DNA of 39,087 nucleotides from Clostridia bacterium (GCA_028720205.1 JAQYLE010000050.1:1-39087), one strand, 5' to 3'. Positions 6,991 through 14,475 are shown, counted from the stretch's first letter. Numbers and translations are program-made. The notes: generated by a model from the letters alone, not told the origin.

Positions 6991-8205
6991 TTACGCCTCG
7001 TTGACGGAGGCGATCAACTTCTGTTTCGCCGCTTCCAACGCGGCGTTTGCTTTTTCGATATCCTCTTTATGCGCCGCTTCGAAAGTCGCGAAGAAGCCGT
7101 TTTTCGCCTCGTTCGCGGCGGCGTCGATTTCGCTTGCTTTGGCGTTGAGTTGTTCGGTTATCTCGGCGGGCAACTGCGCTTGAAAATCTTTCAGGGCTTT
7201 TTCGCCGTTTTTCATCGCCGTAATCAGGCTTTCCAACGTTTCGTTCGCCGCGTTCCCGGCGTTTTCCAACTGTTGCACCAATGCGTCGTACGCCTGTTCC
7301 AGAGCAGTAAGGTCGCCCGTCGCCGCTTCCACCGTTACGGAAGAATCGCCCGCCTGCGCCTTGATCACTATTCTTCTCTGCTTTAAAATTTCCGCTTTCT
7401 TTTCGCGCATCTGCGCAAGTAGTTGCTGATACGAAGAATCGGGCGAAACCAACAGATTATAACGCATATTGTCCAACGCTTCGATTGTTTGAGAATACAC
7501 GTTAAGCGCCGTGGAAAAACCCGCGTACAGAACTTTATACGTATCGTTCATCGCCATGACTACGTCTTTTGCTGCGGTACTCGTTGCAAGGGAAATTTCG
7601 TGTTCTTTCGCCGCAAAATACGCTTCGCGCATATCTTCCGAAATAAGTTGCGCCGTTTCTATTCTGCCTATGGCGATCACCTTTAAAAGTTGCTCGTCGT
7701 TCATCGCGTCGATCTCTTCTTCGCCGTACACGGAATTGTTCTTGGCAAGTTCTTTCAACGCGTCGGTTTTCAACGCCTCCGCGCGTTCTACCGTGCCCGT
7801 TATGCCGCTTTCCTTGAAAAATTCGTTTACCTTCTTTTCGGCGTCTTTATACAGATCTTTCGCCCATTTCGTATCGCCCGAAACGGTAATTTCCACCTTG
7901 TTCTCGTCCGCGGAAATTTCGCCTTTGGCTATGTAACCCGTTTCCGTGGCAACCTGCACCACCGCCTGCACCGCTTCGTCCGAAGTTTTTCCCACAAACG
8001 CCGTGCCCTGTAAAATCACCGCCGCGTCGTCGTTCAGCGCCGTTACGGAAACCACTTTGTTATCGGCGTCCACCATCAGTTCCACGGAAGGATTGATATC
8101 CACCGTCATTCTTGTGTTTTCCGCCGCTTTCGAACACCCGCCGAACGAACATACGGAACCCGCCACGGTAAGCGCGGCGCACAAAGCCAACCATTTTTTC
8201 TTCAT
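6991..8205 (-). CDS. Secreted lipoprotein with RsgI-like (anti-sigma periplasmic) domain
   Basis: This 404-residue protein starts with a lipoprotein signal (MKKKW, hydrophobic core, lipobox FGGC with C24). Residues 33-110 resemble the extracytoplasmic middle domain of RsgI anti-sigma-I factors: VDINPSVEL at 35-43, then KVVSVTALNDDAAVIL. The rest is helical, charged and Ala/Lys/Glu-rich, probably coiled coil. In RsgI proteins the Asn-Pro bond of this motif is an autoproteolysis site; here that is N38-P39, 14 residues after the lipid anchor. The cytoplasmic anti-sigma domain and transmembrane helix of RsgI are absent, and no sigma-I gene is adjacent. It may be a surface sensor or scaffold; no function is assigned. 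An AGGAG site precedes the ATG. A strong promoter and a 13-bp palindrome lie upstream. Confidence 0.85.
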   Translation of the reverse strand: MKKKWLALCAALTVAGSVCSFGGCSKAAENTRMTVDINPSVELMVDADNKVVSVTALNDDAAVILQGTAFVGKTSDEAVQAVVQVATETGYIAKGEISADENKVEITVSGDTKWAKDLYKDAEKKVNEFFKESGITGTVERAEALKTDALKELAKNNSVYGEEEIDAMNDEQLLKVIAIGRIETAQLISEDMREAYFAAKEHEISLATSTAAKDVVMAMNDTYKVLYAGFSTALNVYSQTIEALDNMRYNLLVSPDSSYQQLLAQMREKKAEILKQRRIVIKAQAGDSSVTVEAATGDLTALEQAYDALVQQLENAGNAANETLESLITAMKNGEKALKDFQAQLPAEITEQLNAKASEIDAAANEAKNGFFATFEAAHKEDIEKANAALEAAKQKLIASVNEA

Positions 8206-8358
8206 TGTTTAAATCATCTCCTTTTTATTACTTGGGGAAGCGCTATAAACTGCCGCTTCCGCCGCCGATCAAACGCCGCTACGGTTATTTTTTTTCCGCT
8301 TTTTACAAAGTATCGCACTTTTCACGGAAACCCGAAGCGTCGCCTTTTCGTTATAGAT

Positions 8359-8387
8359 ATTGTAGCAAAAAAATATAGAAATGTCAA
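8359..8387 (-). promoter_or_regulatory. Sigma-A promoter of the RsgI-like lipoprotein gene
   Basis: On the minus strand TTGACA (8382-8387), 17 bases, then TACAAT (8359-8364). The leader is about 145 bases, with no recognised riboswitch. Confidence 0.8.
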
Positions 8388-8408
8388 TAGCCCGAAACTA
8401 TGCTTGTA

Positions 8409-8445
8409 AAAATTTATACAAAATCGAATGAATTGTATAAATTTT
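8409..8445. promoter_or_regulatory. 13-bp inverted repeat upstream of the lipoprotein promoter
   Basis: AAAATTTATACAA (8409-8421) and TTGTATAAATTTT (8433-8445) are perfect arms separated by 11 bases. The site begins 22 bases upstream of the -35 box, a position suited to an activator or a looping repressor. Its AT-richness also allows a structural role. No T-run or gene end makes it a terminator. Confidence 0.45.
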
Positions 8446-8524
8446 AAAAATACGCCGCAATAAGATACGTCGCAATTCCCGGAACCTTTGATACAACGAA
8501 CGAACCAACGACAAAACGCGTTGA

Positions 8525-8554
8525 AAAAGCCGGCGGATGACACCGTCGGCTTTT
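8525..8554. terminator. Intrinsic terminator downstream of the msmK-like gene
   Basis: AAAAGCCG pairs with CGGCTTTT, extended inward by GCGG/CCGT to about 12 pairs with a six-base loop. The minus strand continues with TTTTT. It lies about 118 bases past the msmK-like stop codon, an unusually long 3' end. Confidence 0.7.
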
Positions 8555-8581
8555 CCAAAATAAAATATAAGGAGGTTAAAA

Positions 8582-8663
8582 ATGAACAAATGAAAGGAGT
8601 ACCGTTTTTATGTACGCCGCAAAAGAACCAAAGGCTTTTTCTGCGGTGCGGGAAAAACGGTGA
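8582..8663 (+). other. Two tiny frames with strong ribosome-binding sites
   Basis: AAGGAGGTTAAAA precedes ATG AAC AAA TGA (8582-8593). Then AAAGGAG precedes an ATG at 8610 that opens a 17-codon frame, MYAAKEPKAFSAVREKR, ending at 8663. Both face the msmK-like gene, which ends at 8672 on the other strand. The Shine-Dalgarno signals look real, but no promoter is evident. They may be a leader peptide, a small protein, or the decayed 5' end of a lost gene. Confidence 0.3.
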
Positions 8664-8671
8664 AAAACGCG

Positions 8672-10114
8672 TTATTCGGCGTCTTTCTTATCGTCGTCGG
8701 TCTTTTCCTCCGCGACTTCTTCCGTTGTTTCTTCTGCGGAAGTTTTCTGCGCCTGTTCCGCCGCGGCTTTCTGCGCCACCGCTTCCGCGCGTTTCGCCAT
8801 TCTCTGATCTTTTTTCATCTGCGCCTTCATTTCCTTGGTTACGATACGGGCGCTGTCGATCTGAGCGCGCATTTCCTGAGGCGTAGGCGGCACGAACGCC
8901 GATCCTTCCGCATTTTCGGGAATCACTTCGTAGCCCTCGTCTCTATCAAGAATCGTGGCTTCGGTATAGCCGTCGAACAAATGGATATGGTGCGCGTCAA
9001 ACGCGAGGTCGATAATGTCTTTGAGCGAAATCACCGCACGCGAAGAAATCTTGGCGATCATCTGCGTGGAGTTATCGATAACGGAACTCTCTTTGGATTC
9101 GTGATCGAGTTCGCAATAAATCTGCGTTTCCGCGCCGAGTTTTTCGATAACTTCGATACGCGCTTTCACCACGGTGTCGGGCGAAGTGGAAATAAACGCC
9201 TGATCCTGATGGATATCTTCGGGGCGAACACCCAGCGTAATTTCTTTATCCGTATCGAGGTATTCGTCGATATTCTTAATGCGCGCCACAACGCTGCCGG
9301 GAAGCAGTATCTTGTTGTTGCCGATGAAACTTACGTATACTTTACGCGCCTTTCCCTTGCCTTCGGAAACGAGTTTCGCGCCCTTGAAAAAGTTCATCTG
9401 CGGCGTGCCGATAAAGCCCGCGACGAACAGATTGATAGGATAATCGTACAGATTCTGCGGCGTATCCACCTGCTGCATAAAGCCGTCTTTCATAACCACG
9501 ATACGGGTACCCATCGTCATAGCCTCGATCTGATCGTGCGTAACGTAAATAAACGTAGTGGCAAGGCGGGCGTGAAGTTTGGAAATTTCCGTTCTCATCG
9601 AAGCGCGGAGTTTCGCGTCGAGGTTGGAGAGCGGTTCGTCGAGAAGGAACACTTTGGGTTCGCGCACGATGGTACGGCCGAGCGCAACGCGTTGCCGCTG
9701 ACCGCCGGAAAGCGCTTTGGGCTTACGGGAAAGATAATCGGTAATACCGAGGATTTCCGCCGCTGCTTTTACCTTCTGATCGATGATTTCCTTCGGCACT
9801 TTACGCAGTTTCAGGCCGAACGCCATGTTATCGTACACGGACATATGCGGATAAAGCGCATAGTTCTGGAAAACCATGGCGATATCTCTGTCCTTAGGCA
9901 CAACGTCGTTTACGAGTTTGCCGTCGATATACAGTTCGCCCGAAGAAATTTCTTCCAGACCGGCGATCATACGAAGCGTGGTGGATTTACCGCAACCGGA
10001 CGGACCTACGAGAACGATGAATTCCTTATCTCTGATATCCAGACAGAAATTGAACACCGCCTGAACGCCGGAAGGATATACCTTGTTGATTCCTTTTAAC
10101 AAAAGCCCTGACAT
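8672..10114 (-). CDS. msmK: ABC transporter ATPase of MsmK/UgpC (MalK) type
   Basis: This 480-residue cytoplasmic ATPase energises carbohydrate ABC importers of the CUT1 family. Walker A is GPSGCGKS (37-44), the signature is LSGGQ (135-139), Walker B is VFLLDE (155-160), and an H-loop lies in THDQIEAMTM. The regulatory OB-fold region of MalK proteins follows to about 380. No permease or binding-protein gene is adjacent, so it may be a shared ATPase serving several importers, as MsmK does in other Firmicutes. The last 100 residues or so are an extra Ala/Glu/Lys/Asp-rich tail that MalK proteins (about 360-370 residues) lack. The ATG at 10114 has GGAGG eight bases upstream; a TTG one codon earlier is less likely. 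Confidence 0.93.
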   Translation of the reverse strand: MSGLLLKGINKVYPSGVQAVFNFCLDIRDKEFIVLVGPSGCGKSTTLRMIAGLEEISSGELYIDGKLVNDVVPKDRDIAMVFQNYALYPHMSVYDNMAFGLKLRKVPKEIIDQKVKAAAEILGITDYLSRKPKALSGGQRQRVALGRTIVREPKVFLLDEPLSNLDAKLRASMRTEISKLHARLATTFIYVTHDQIEAMTMGTRIVVMKDGFMQQVDTPQNLYDYPINLFVAGFIGTPQMNFFKGAKLVSEGKGKARKVYVSFIGNNKILLPGSVVARIKNIDEYLDTDKEITLGVRPEDIHQDQAFISTSPDTVVKARIEVIEKLGAETQIYCELDHESKESSVIDNSTQMIAKISSRAVISLKDIIDLAFDAHHIHLFDGYTEATILDRDEGYEVIPENAEGSAFVPPTPQEMRAQIDSARIVTKEMKAQMKKDQRMAKRAEAVAQKAAAEQAQKTSAEETTEEVAEEKTDDDKKDAE

Positions 10115-10142
10115 CAAATTTTCCTCCGAATTTGAATTCTTC

Positions 10143-10170
10143 TGATCTTATGCTGTTTTGATCTTATGCT
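10143..10170. promoter_or_regulatory. 12-bp direct repeats at the msmK-like promoter
   Basis: TGATCTTATGCT occurs perfectly at 10143-10154 and 10159-10170, with a 16-base period. The right copy covers the predicted transcription start. This suggests binding sites for a regulator, or a duplicated leader segment. Confidence 0.45.
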
Positions 10171-10173
10171 ATT

Positions 10174-10202
10174 ATTTTACCACCTTTTACAAAAAAACAC
10201 AA
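10174..10202 (-). promoter_or_regulatory. Probable sigma-A promoter of the msmK-like gene
   Basis: On the minus strand TTGTGT (10197-10202), 17 bases, then TAAAAT (10174-10179), about 60 bases before the start codon. Confidence 0.5.
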
Positions 10203-10261
10203 TAGAAAAAAACTACAAATTTCCCCCCGTTGTTTATACACTTTGCACAAGATTGATTTTT

Positions 10262-10657
10262 TTACGGCGTTTTTCCGCCGTTTTCGCCCGCGTTTTTCAT
10301 CTTCACCGTTACTTTGCACGAAAGCGTATATTCCCTGGTCTGCGCGCTTACAAACGTTTCTCCCGCTGCTTTCGCGCGGATTCTTCCGCCGTTCACTTCC
10401 GCGATTTTCAAATCGTTCGTCTTCCACGATACGGGCGTTTTTTTACCGTCCGCGGGAGTTTTGATTAAGTACAGCACGCATTCTTCTCCTACGGTAAGTT
10501 CGATTTCTTCGCGCGAAAGCGCAAACGTCATCTTTCCTTCCGGCTCGTCCGCCGTCCTTGTGCAGGAACGGGTAAAAAAGCAGTGCGTGCAAATCGTAGC
10601 CGCGCAGATAAAAACGCAAAGCGATCTCTTATACGCGCCGCGCATTCTTTCCGCCAT
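10262..10657 (-). CDS. Small exported protein with a Big_2 Ig-like domain
   Basis: This 131-residue protein has a short basic N-terminus, a hydrophobic signal segment (LCVFICAATICTHCFF) and, after a cysteine near residue 32 that could be lipidated, one bacterial Ig-like group 2 domain. The domain is recognised by IELTVGEECVLYL, VSWKTNDLKIAEVNGGRIRAKAAGETFVSA and the closing VTVK. Big_2 domains usually mediate surface adhesion or act as spacers. It lies 88 bases after spoVAE on the same strand and may belong to the spoVA transcript, which would place it in the forespore; this is inferred from order alone. GGAGG lies about 13 bases before the ATG, rather far; ATG codon 5 is an alternative. Confidence 0.75.
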   Translation of the reverse strand: MAERMRGAYKRSLCVFICAATICTHCFFTRSCTRTADEPEGKMTFALSREEIELTVGEECVLYLIKTPADGKKTPVSWKTNDLKIAEVNGGRIRAKAAGETFVSAQTREYTLSCKVTVKMKNAGENGGKTP

Positions 10658-10745
10658 CTTTCGCCGTTTCCCTCCGTTTTTTTATTTCCGCGCCGTCGGC
10701 TTTCCCGTTCCGGAATCGCATTGTTCCGTTCTCTTTGCGCAACGT

Positions 10746-11129
10746 TTAATTCTTTTTGCTCTTCGATTTGAAAATCACCGCCATGATACAGGAAAAAATC
10801 ACGGCGGCGGAAACGCCTGCGGCGGCGGCGGAAAGCGCGCCGGTAAACGCGCCGAACAAGCCTTTTTCCGCGCCCCGCATCGCGCCGTTTGCCAACAGAT
10901 AGCCGAATCCGCAGATAGGCACGGTGGCGCCCGCGCCGGCAAAATCCACCAGATACTGATACAACCCCAGCCCTTGCAACGCGATGCCCGCCAGCATAAA
11001 GTACACTAAAATTTTACCCGCCGTCCAATCGGTAATGTTTATGATTACCTGCGCAATCGCGCATATCAGACCGCCCACGACGAACGCTTTGAAAAACATA
11101 AATAAAATCTGCAGATATTCTTCGTACAT
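10746..11129 (-). CDS. spoVAE: Stage V sporulation protein AE
   Basis: This 127-residue integral membrane protein belongs to the SpoVA channel, which moves dipicolinic acid (Ca-DPA) into the forespore and releases it at germination. It has about four hydrophobic helices. Family motifs are AFVVGGLICAIAQ near the start and LVDFAGAGATVPICGFGYLLA in the middle. The ATG at 11129 was preferred over a TTG two codons earlier; a purine-rich GGGCGG stretch lies upstream. It is the third gene of spoVAC-spoVAD-spoVAE. Confidence 0.93.
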   Translation of the reverse strand: MYEEYLQILFMFFKAFVVGGLICAIAQVIINITDWTAGKILVYFMLAGIALQGLGLYQYLVDFAGAGATVPICGFGYLLANGAMRGAEKGLFGAFTGALSAAAAGVSAAVIFSCIMAVIFKSKSKKN

Positions 11130-11238
11130 AGCCAACCGCCCGTTCCCCTTATTTTTTACTCCGCCCGTCTTTTTGCCCTTTCGTTTTTCCCTTTTTACGC
11201 GCCGCGATTTTTCGCTTTTCCCTCGCGCCGTTTTTTCT

Positions 11239-12252
11239 TTACAACACTTCGATTTCCACGGCGTGACAGATACAGGGAATACTCTCGCCCTGTCCGCTGG
11301 AAACCGTGGATAAAAGCGCGCCCGTGGCGGCGAACAGAATGCGGGAAAACTCCCGCTTTTTCAGTTTGTCCATAAGATACGAATTTAAAACCACGGCGCT
11401 GCACCCCGCTCCGCTGCCGCCCTGAAATTCGTCCTCTATCACTTTATATATAATTTCGCCGCAATCCACGTGATTTTCGTGCAGGTCTATGCCCTTTTCC
11501 CAGGTCAGATCTTTCAATATACGGCTGCCCAGCGCGCCCAGATCGCCCGTCACCACCAGATCGTAATACGACGGATCGCGCCCCGTATCGCGGAAGTGCG
11601 CAAGAATGGTATCGCATGCGGCGGGCGCCATCGCCGCGCCCATATTGTTGACGTCGGTAATGCCGTAATCCACCACTTTCCCCAGGGTTGCGGAAGAGAC
11701 GCAGACGCGGCTTTTCGTGTTCTCCGCTTTGCAAAGCAGCGTCGCGCCCGCGCCCGTCACCGTCCATTGCGCCTGCGGCGGACGCGTCGTGCCCAGTTCC
11801 AGCGGATATCGGTACTGCCGTTCGGCGGAAGAAAAATGACTTCCCGTCGCCGCCACCGCGTTATCCGCATGTCCCGCCTGAATCATCGTCGCCGCGATAA
11901 TCAGGCTTTCCGCCATGGTGGAACACGCGCCGTAAACGCCTAAAAACGGCACGGGGTAATCACGCGCCGCAAACGAAGCGGATATAATCTGATTGAGCAG
12001 ATCGCCGGAAACAAGCAAATCAAGATCTTTTTCCTGTAAGTTCCCGTTTTCCAGCGCCTTTTCCACTACGTAGCGAAACATCTTGCATTCCGCTTTTTCG
12101 TACGTCTCCTCGCCGAACATATCGTCGTCCAACGCCAGATCCACGTACTTTCCCACGATTCCCGCGCATTCCTTCGGCCCCGCCACGCTCGCCGTCGCCG
12201 CAACGCGGGGCGCGGAAGGAAAATATATCGTCTGCGATTTCGTTTTGTTCAT
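11239..12252 (-). CDS. spoVAD: Stage V sporulation protein AD
   Basis: This 337-residue protein has a thiolase-like fold and is the DPA-binding component of the SpoVA system in the spore inner membrane. Visible family features are LGVYGACSTMAESLIIAA near 105-125, ATGSHFSSAERQYRYPLE near 137-153, and VTGDLGALG near 233. It has no membrane helix, as expected for SpoVAD. A GGAG site lies upstream of the ATG. The gap to the spoVAC stop is 63 bases, and spoVAE follows on the same strand. Confidence 0.95.
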   Translation of the reverse strand: MNKTKSQTIYFPSAPRVAATASVAGPKECAGIVGKYVDLALDDDMFGEETYEKAECKMFRYVVEKALENGNLQEKDLDLLVSGDLLNQIISASFAARDYPVPFLGVYGACSTMAESLIIAATMIQAGHADNAVAATGSHFSSAERQYRYPLELGTTRPPQAQWTVTGAGATLLCKAENTKSRVCVSSATLGKVVDYGITDVNNMGAAMAPAACDTILAHFRDTGRDPSYYDLVVTGDLGALGSRILKDLTWEKGIDLHENHVDCGEIIYKVIEDEFQGGSGAGCSAVVLNSYLMDKLKKREFSRILFAATGALLSTVSSGQGESIPCICHAVEIEVL

Positions 12253-12315
12253 ACCCGTTCTTCTCCGTTTATCGTTTTCGCCGCTTTTTCCCTCGCCGCT
12301 TTCCGCGCGCTTTCG

Positions 12316-12771
12316 TCAGGGCAGAAGCAGGTAGATGAGTCCCACCGCCGTGCCCGCCAGCACGCCGAACACGATGATCGGGCCCGCCACGACGAACATC
12401 TTCGCCGCCGTGCCGTAAATCCAGCCTTCCGTTTTAAATTCGATTGCGGGCGAACAAACGCTGTTGGCAAACCCCGTAATCGGCACGATCGATCCCGCGC
12501 CCGCGTTTCTGCCAATCCTGTCGTAAACGCCCAGCCCCGTTAACAGCGTGCCCAGAAAAATAAGCAGTACGCTTACCGTCCCCGCAAGTTCGTCGCCCGA
12601 AAGGTGAAACGCGATTTCTAAAATAAAGCGGAGAAACTGCCCGATGCAACAGATAAATCCTCCCACCAGAAAAGCGCGCAGACAGTTCTTGAAATGGTGG
12701 GTTTTCGGCGCGAACGAATTGACGTACGCCACGTAATTTTTATTATAGTTTTCCCTGTTTTTTCCCGTCAT
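12316..12771 (-). CDS. spoVAC: Stage V sporulation protein AC
   Basis: This 151-residue membrane protein of the SpoVA DPA channel has been described in Bacillus as mechanosensitive. It has a soluble N-terminus with YVAYVNSFAPKTHHFKNCLRA, then about four membrane helices, including AFLVGGFICCIGQ and GLGVYDRIGRNAGAGSIVPITGF. The ATG at 12771 has GAGG seven bases upstream. A TTG five codons earlier has a badly spaced site. It is preceded by a possible 32-codon gene and a sporulation-type promoter. Confidence 0.94.
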   Translation of the reverse strand: MTGKNRENYNKNYVAYVNSFAPKTHHFKNCLRAFLVGGFICCIGQFLRFILEIAFHLSGDELAGTVSVLLIFLGTLLTGLGVYDRIGRNAGAGSIVPITGFANSVCSPAIEFKTEGWIYGTAAKMFVVAGPIIVFGVLAGTAVGLIYLLLP

Positions 12772-12831
12772 TTTCTGCCTCGTCAAAGCCTCCCGTGCCC
12801 CCGACGGAGCGTGCGGCGCGGCGTTTTTCTT

Positions 12832-12930
12832 TTATTTCCCCTCGTTTACATTCGGCGCGGCAAAGGCGTTTTCCCTGTCGTCGGGCAGCCGCGCGCCGCG
12901 CTTTATACGCACTTTACCTCTGTTTTCCAT
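12832..12930 (-). CDS. Possible 32-residue protein heading the spoVA operon
   Basis: A 33-codon frame lies in the leader of spoVAC, starting MENRGKVRIKRGARLP and ending in NVNEGK. AGGGG lies eight bases before its ATG, and it sits directly downstream of the sigma-G/F-like promoter. The product is basic at the N-terminus, soluble, without a membrane segment, and matches no family I know. It could be a small forespore protein, a leader peptide, or chance. Confidence 0.4.
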   Translation of the reverse strand: MENRGKVRIKRGARLPDDRENAFAAPNVNEGK

Positions 12931-12957
12931 ACGCTTTTCCCCTGTTCTCCATACATC

Positions 12958-12986
12958 TAATTTGAAGATTTTAAAAAAAATTATGC
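12958..12986 (-). promoter_or_regulatory. Sigma-G/sigma-F-like promoter for spoVA
   Basis: On the minus strand GCATA (12982-12986), 17 bases, then CAAATTA (12958-12964). The forespore sigma consensus as I recall it is GHATR, 17-18 bases, CATnHTA; the -10 differs at one base. The spoVA operon is a classic sigma-G target, so location and motif agree. Confidence 0.55.
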
Positions 12987-13109
12987 GCCTGCCGGGTTTT
13001 CTTTTCTCTTCGACGCTTCCGCAACGTTTTTCCCGCGTTTTTTCGCGCTTCGCGCGCGTTTTCCCCCCACTCGCGTTTTTTACGGCGGCAAACGATTTTG
13101 TTCAAACGC

Positions 13110-13138
13110 TTGACTTTCTATTTTTTTCCTAATATACT
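13110..13138 (+). promoter_or_regulatory. Sigma-A promoter for the membrane protein gene at 13240
   Basis: TTGACT (13110-13115), a 17-base spacer and TATACT (13133-13138), about 100 bases before the start codon. A TATAAT a few bases further downstream is the alternative, but its spacing is poor. Confidence 0.7.
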
Positions 13139-13239
13139 ATAATATAGAATACTTCGTCAGACATATTACTTCACAAAGACGTTTTGCGTCGCAACGCGCG
13201 ACTCTGCGCAAAAATTCAACGCAAGGAGATAAAATACAT

Positions 13240-14451
13240 ATGAGCAGGCATTATAAGGTAAATAAAGGCGCGGCGTTCGTTTTTAATCTGATTATCGCCG
13301 CCGTATGCGCTTGTTCCGTAATTGCGTATTTTCTGTTTCCCCTGTGGAACGTGAAACTCGGCTATACGTTAAACGAAGAACAGGTAAAACAACTTTTAGA
13401 CAGCGACGACGAAGCCGCAAACGAAATAGTAGCCGAACTTTCCAAAGAAGGCGTTACCGTTACGTTTGCCGTCAGGCTGGAAACGGATACATTTCTCTCT
13501 TCGTTCGTAAAAGAAGGCGGCGAACTCATCAACGACATAATCGATTCCAATATAGAAAGCCTTGTAAACGAACTTTCCCTGTCCACGAAAAGCATAGTCC
13601 GCGCCGCCGTGCGCGTCGCGGCGAAAACGGCGGTGAAGGAAGCGTTGGGCGAAGGCGTACAATTAAAAGACGAACAAAACGCCGAAGAACAATTGAATGC
13701 CGTAGCCGACGCGCTTACGGCGGATAACGCCACCGTAACAAGCGTTACCGATACCGCGATGACGGCGATGGAAAACATTTATTCCGTTGAAACGGACGGC
13801 GCGCCCCTTTCCGAAGCGGATAAAGAAAACTGCCGTAAGGAAATAGAAAACGCCCTGAAAAACGTCGCCGACGAAGAAGGCAATATCGACCTCGATTCCT
13901 TTACCGCCGATCTTTTAGTAAAGGCGCTGAAAGAAAGTCTGGGCGAAAGCGAAAAAGCCCCCGCGGGCGAAGAAACGGCGTCCGCGCCGCAAACGCGCGT
14001 CGTTCCCGTCTCTTTCTTCGCAACGGCGGAGAGCGAGGGAGAAAGCGGTACGTCAAGCACGGACGAATTGAAAACGCTGATTAAAGAAAAGGTAAACGAA
14101 ACGCTCTCCCCCGAAGTAATGCAGAAAATTCAACTTGCAATGAAAATCGTGGCGGGAGTGATATTATTCACCTTCTTCACCTGGGCGTGGGTGGTGATTA
14201 AAATGCCGTTCAAAATCGCCGCCGATAACCCCACGGTAAAACTGAAATTGCCCGTTATCTTAGGCTGGCTGCCCTTTATCGCTCTGTATATTCTGCCCAA
14301 AGCCGCCGTGGCGTTTTTAAAAAAAGAGGGCGGCGCGCAGTTTGCGGGAATGACTCTTGCCGTTTCCACCTGCTCCGTCGTTTCGGCGATCGCCGCGCTT
14401 GCGCTCATTGTGATTTCCGTCCCCTACCACGCCTTAAAAAAACGCGTATAA
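13240..14451 (+). CDS. Orphan membrane protein with large extracytoplasmic domain
   Basis: This 403-residue protein is of unrecognised family. One transmembrane helix lies at about 12-32. A long acidic, helical, presumably external region of some 270 residues follows, with many Glu/Ala/Val heptad-like runs and a low-complexity stretch near 240-270. Three C-terminal helices lie at about 305-325, 340-360 and 372-395. The topology resembles membrane sensor or scaffold proteins, but no motif gives a function. It has AGGAG ten bases before the ATG, its own promoter and its own terminator, so it is a single-gene unit between the divergent spoVA operon and the convergent gpsA end. The codon use matches its neighbours. 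Confidence 0.85.
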   Translation: MSRHYKVNKGAAFVFNLIIAAVCACSVIAYFLFPLWNVKLGYTLNEEQVKQLLDSDDEAANEIVAELSKEGVTVTFAVRLETDTFLSSFVKEGGELINDIIDSNIESLVNELSLSTKSIVRAAVRVAAKTAVKEALGEGVQLKDEQNAEEQLNAVADALTADNATVTSVTDTAMTAMENIYSVETDGAPLSEADKENCRKEIENALKNVADEEGNIDLDSFTADLLVKALKESLGESEKAPAGEETASAPQTRVVPVSFFATAESEGESGTSSTDELKTLIKEKVNETLSPEVMQKIQLAMKIVAGVILFTFFTWAWVVIKMPFKIAADNPTVKLKLPVILGWLPFIALYILPKAAVAFLKKEGGAQFAGMTLAVSTCSVVSAIAALALIVISVPYHALKKRV

Positions 14452-14475
14452 CAACGCGGAAAATCGCGTAAAAAG

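Noticed and set aside
8206-8350. Cyclic-di-GMP riboswitch in the lipoprotein leader
   Set aside because: A GTGAAAAGTGCG-like stretch is suggestive, but the conserved core segments and tetraloop receptor are missing.
8660-10099. Long rightward open frame (479 codons) opposite the msmK-like gene
   Set aside because: It mirrors the msmK-like gene, whose Walker and signature motifs are clear; the antisense product has shadow composition.
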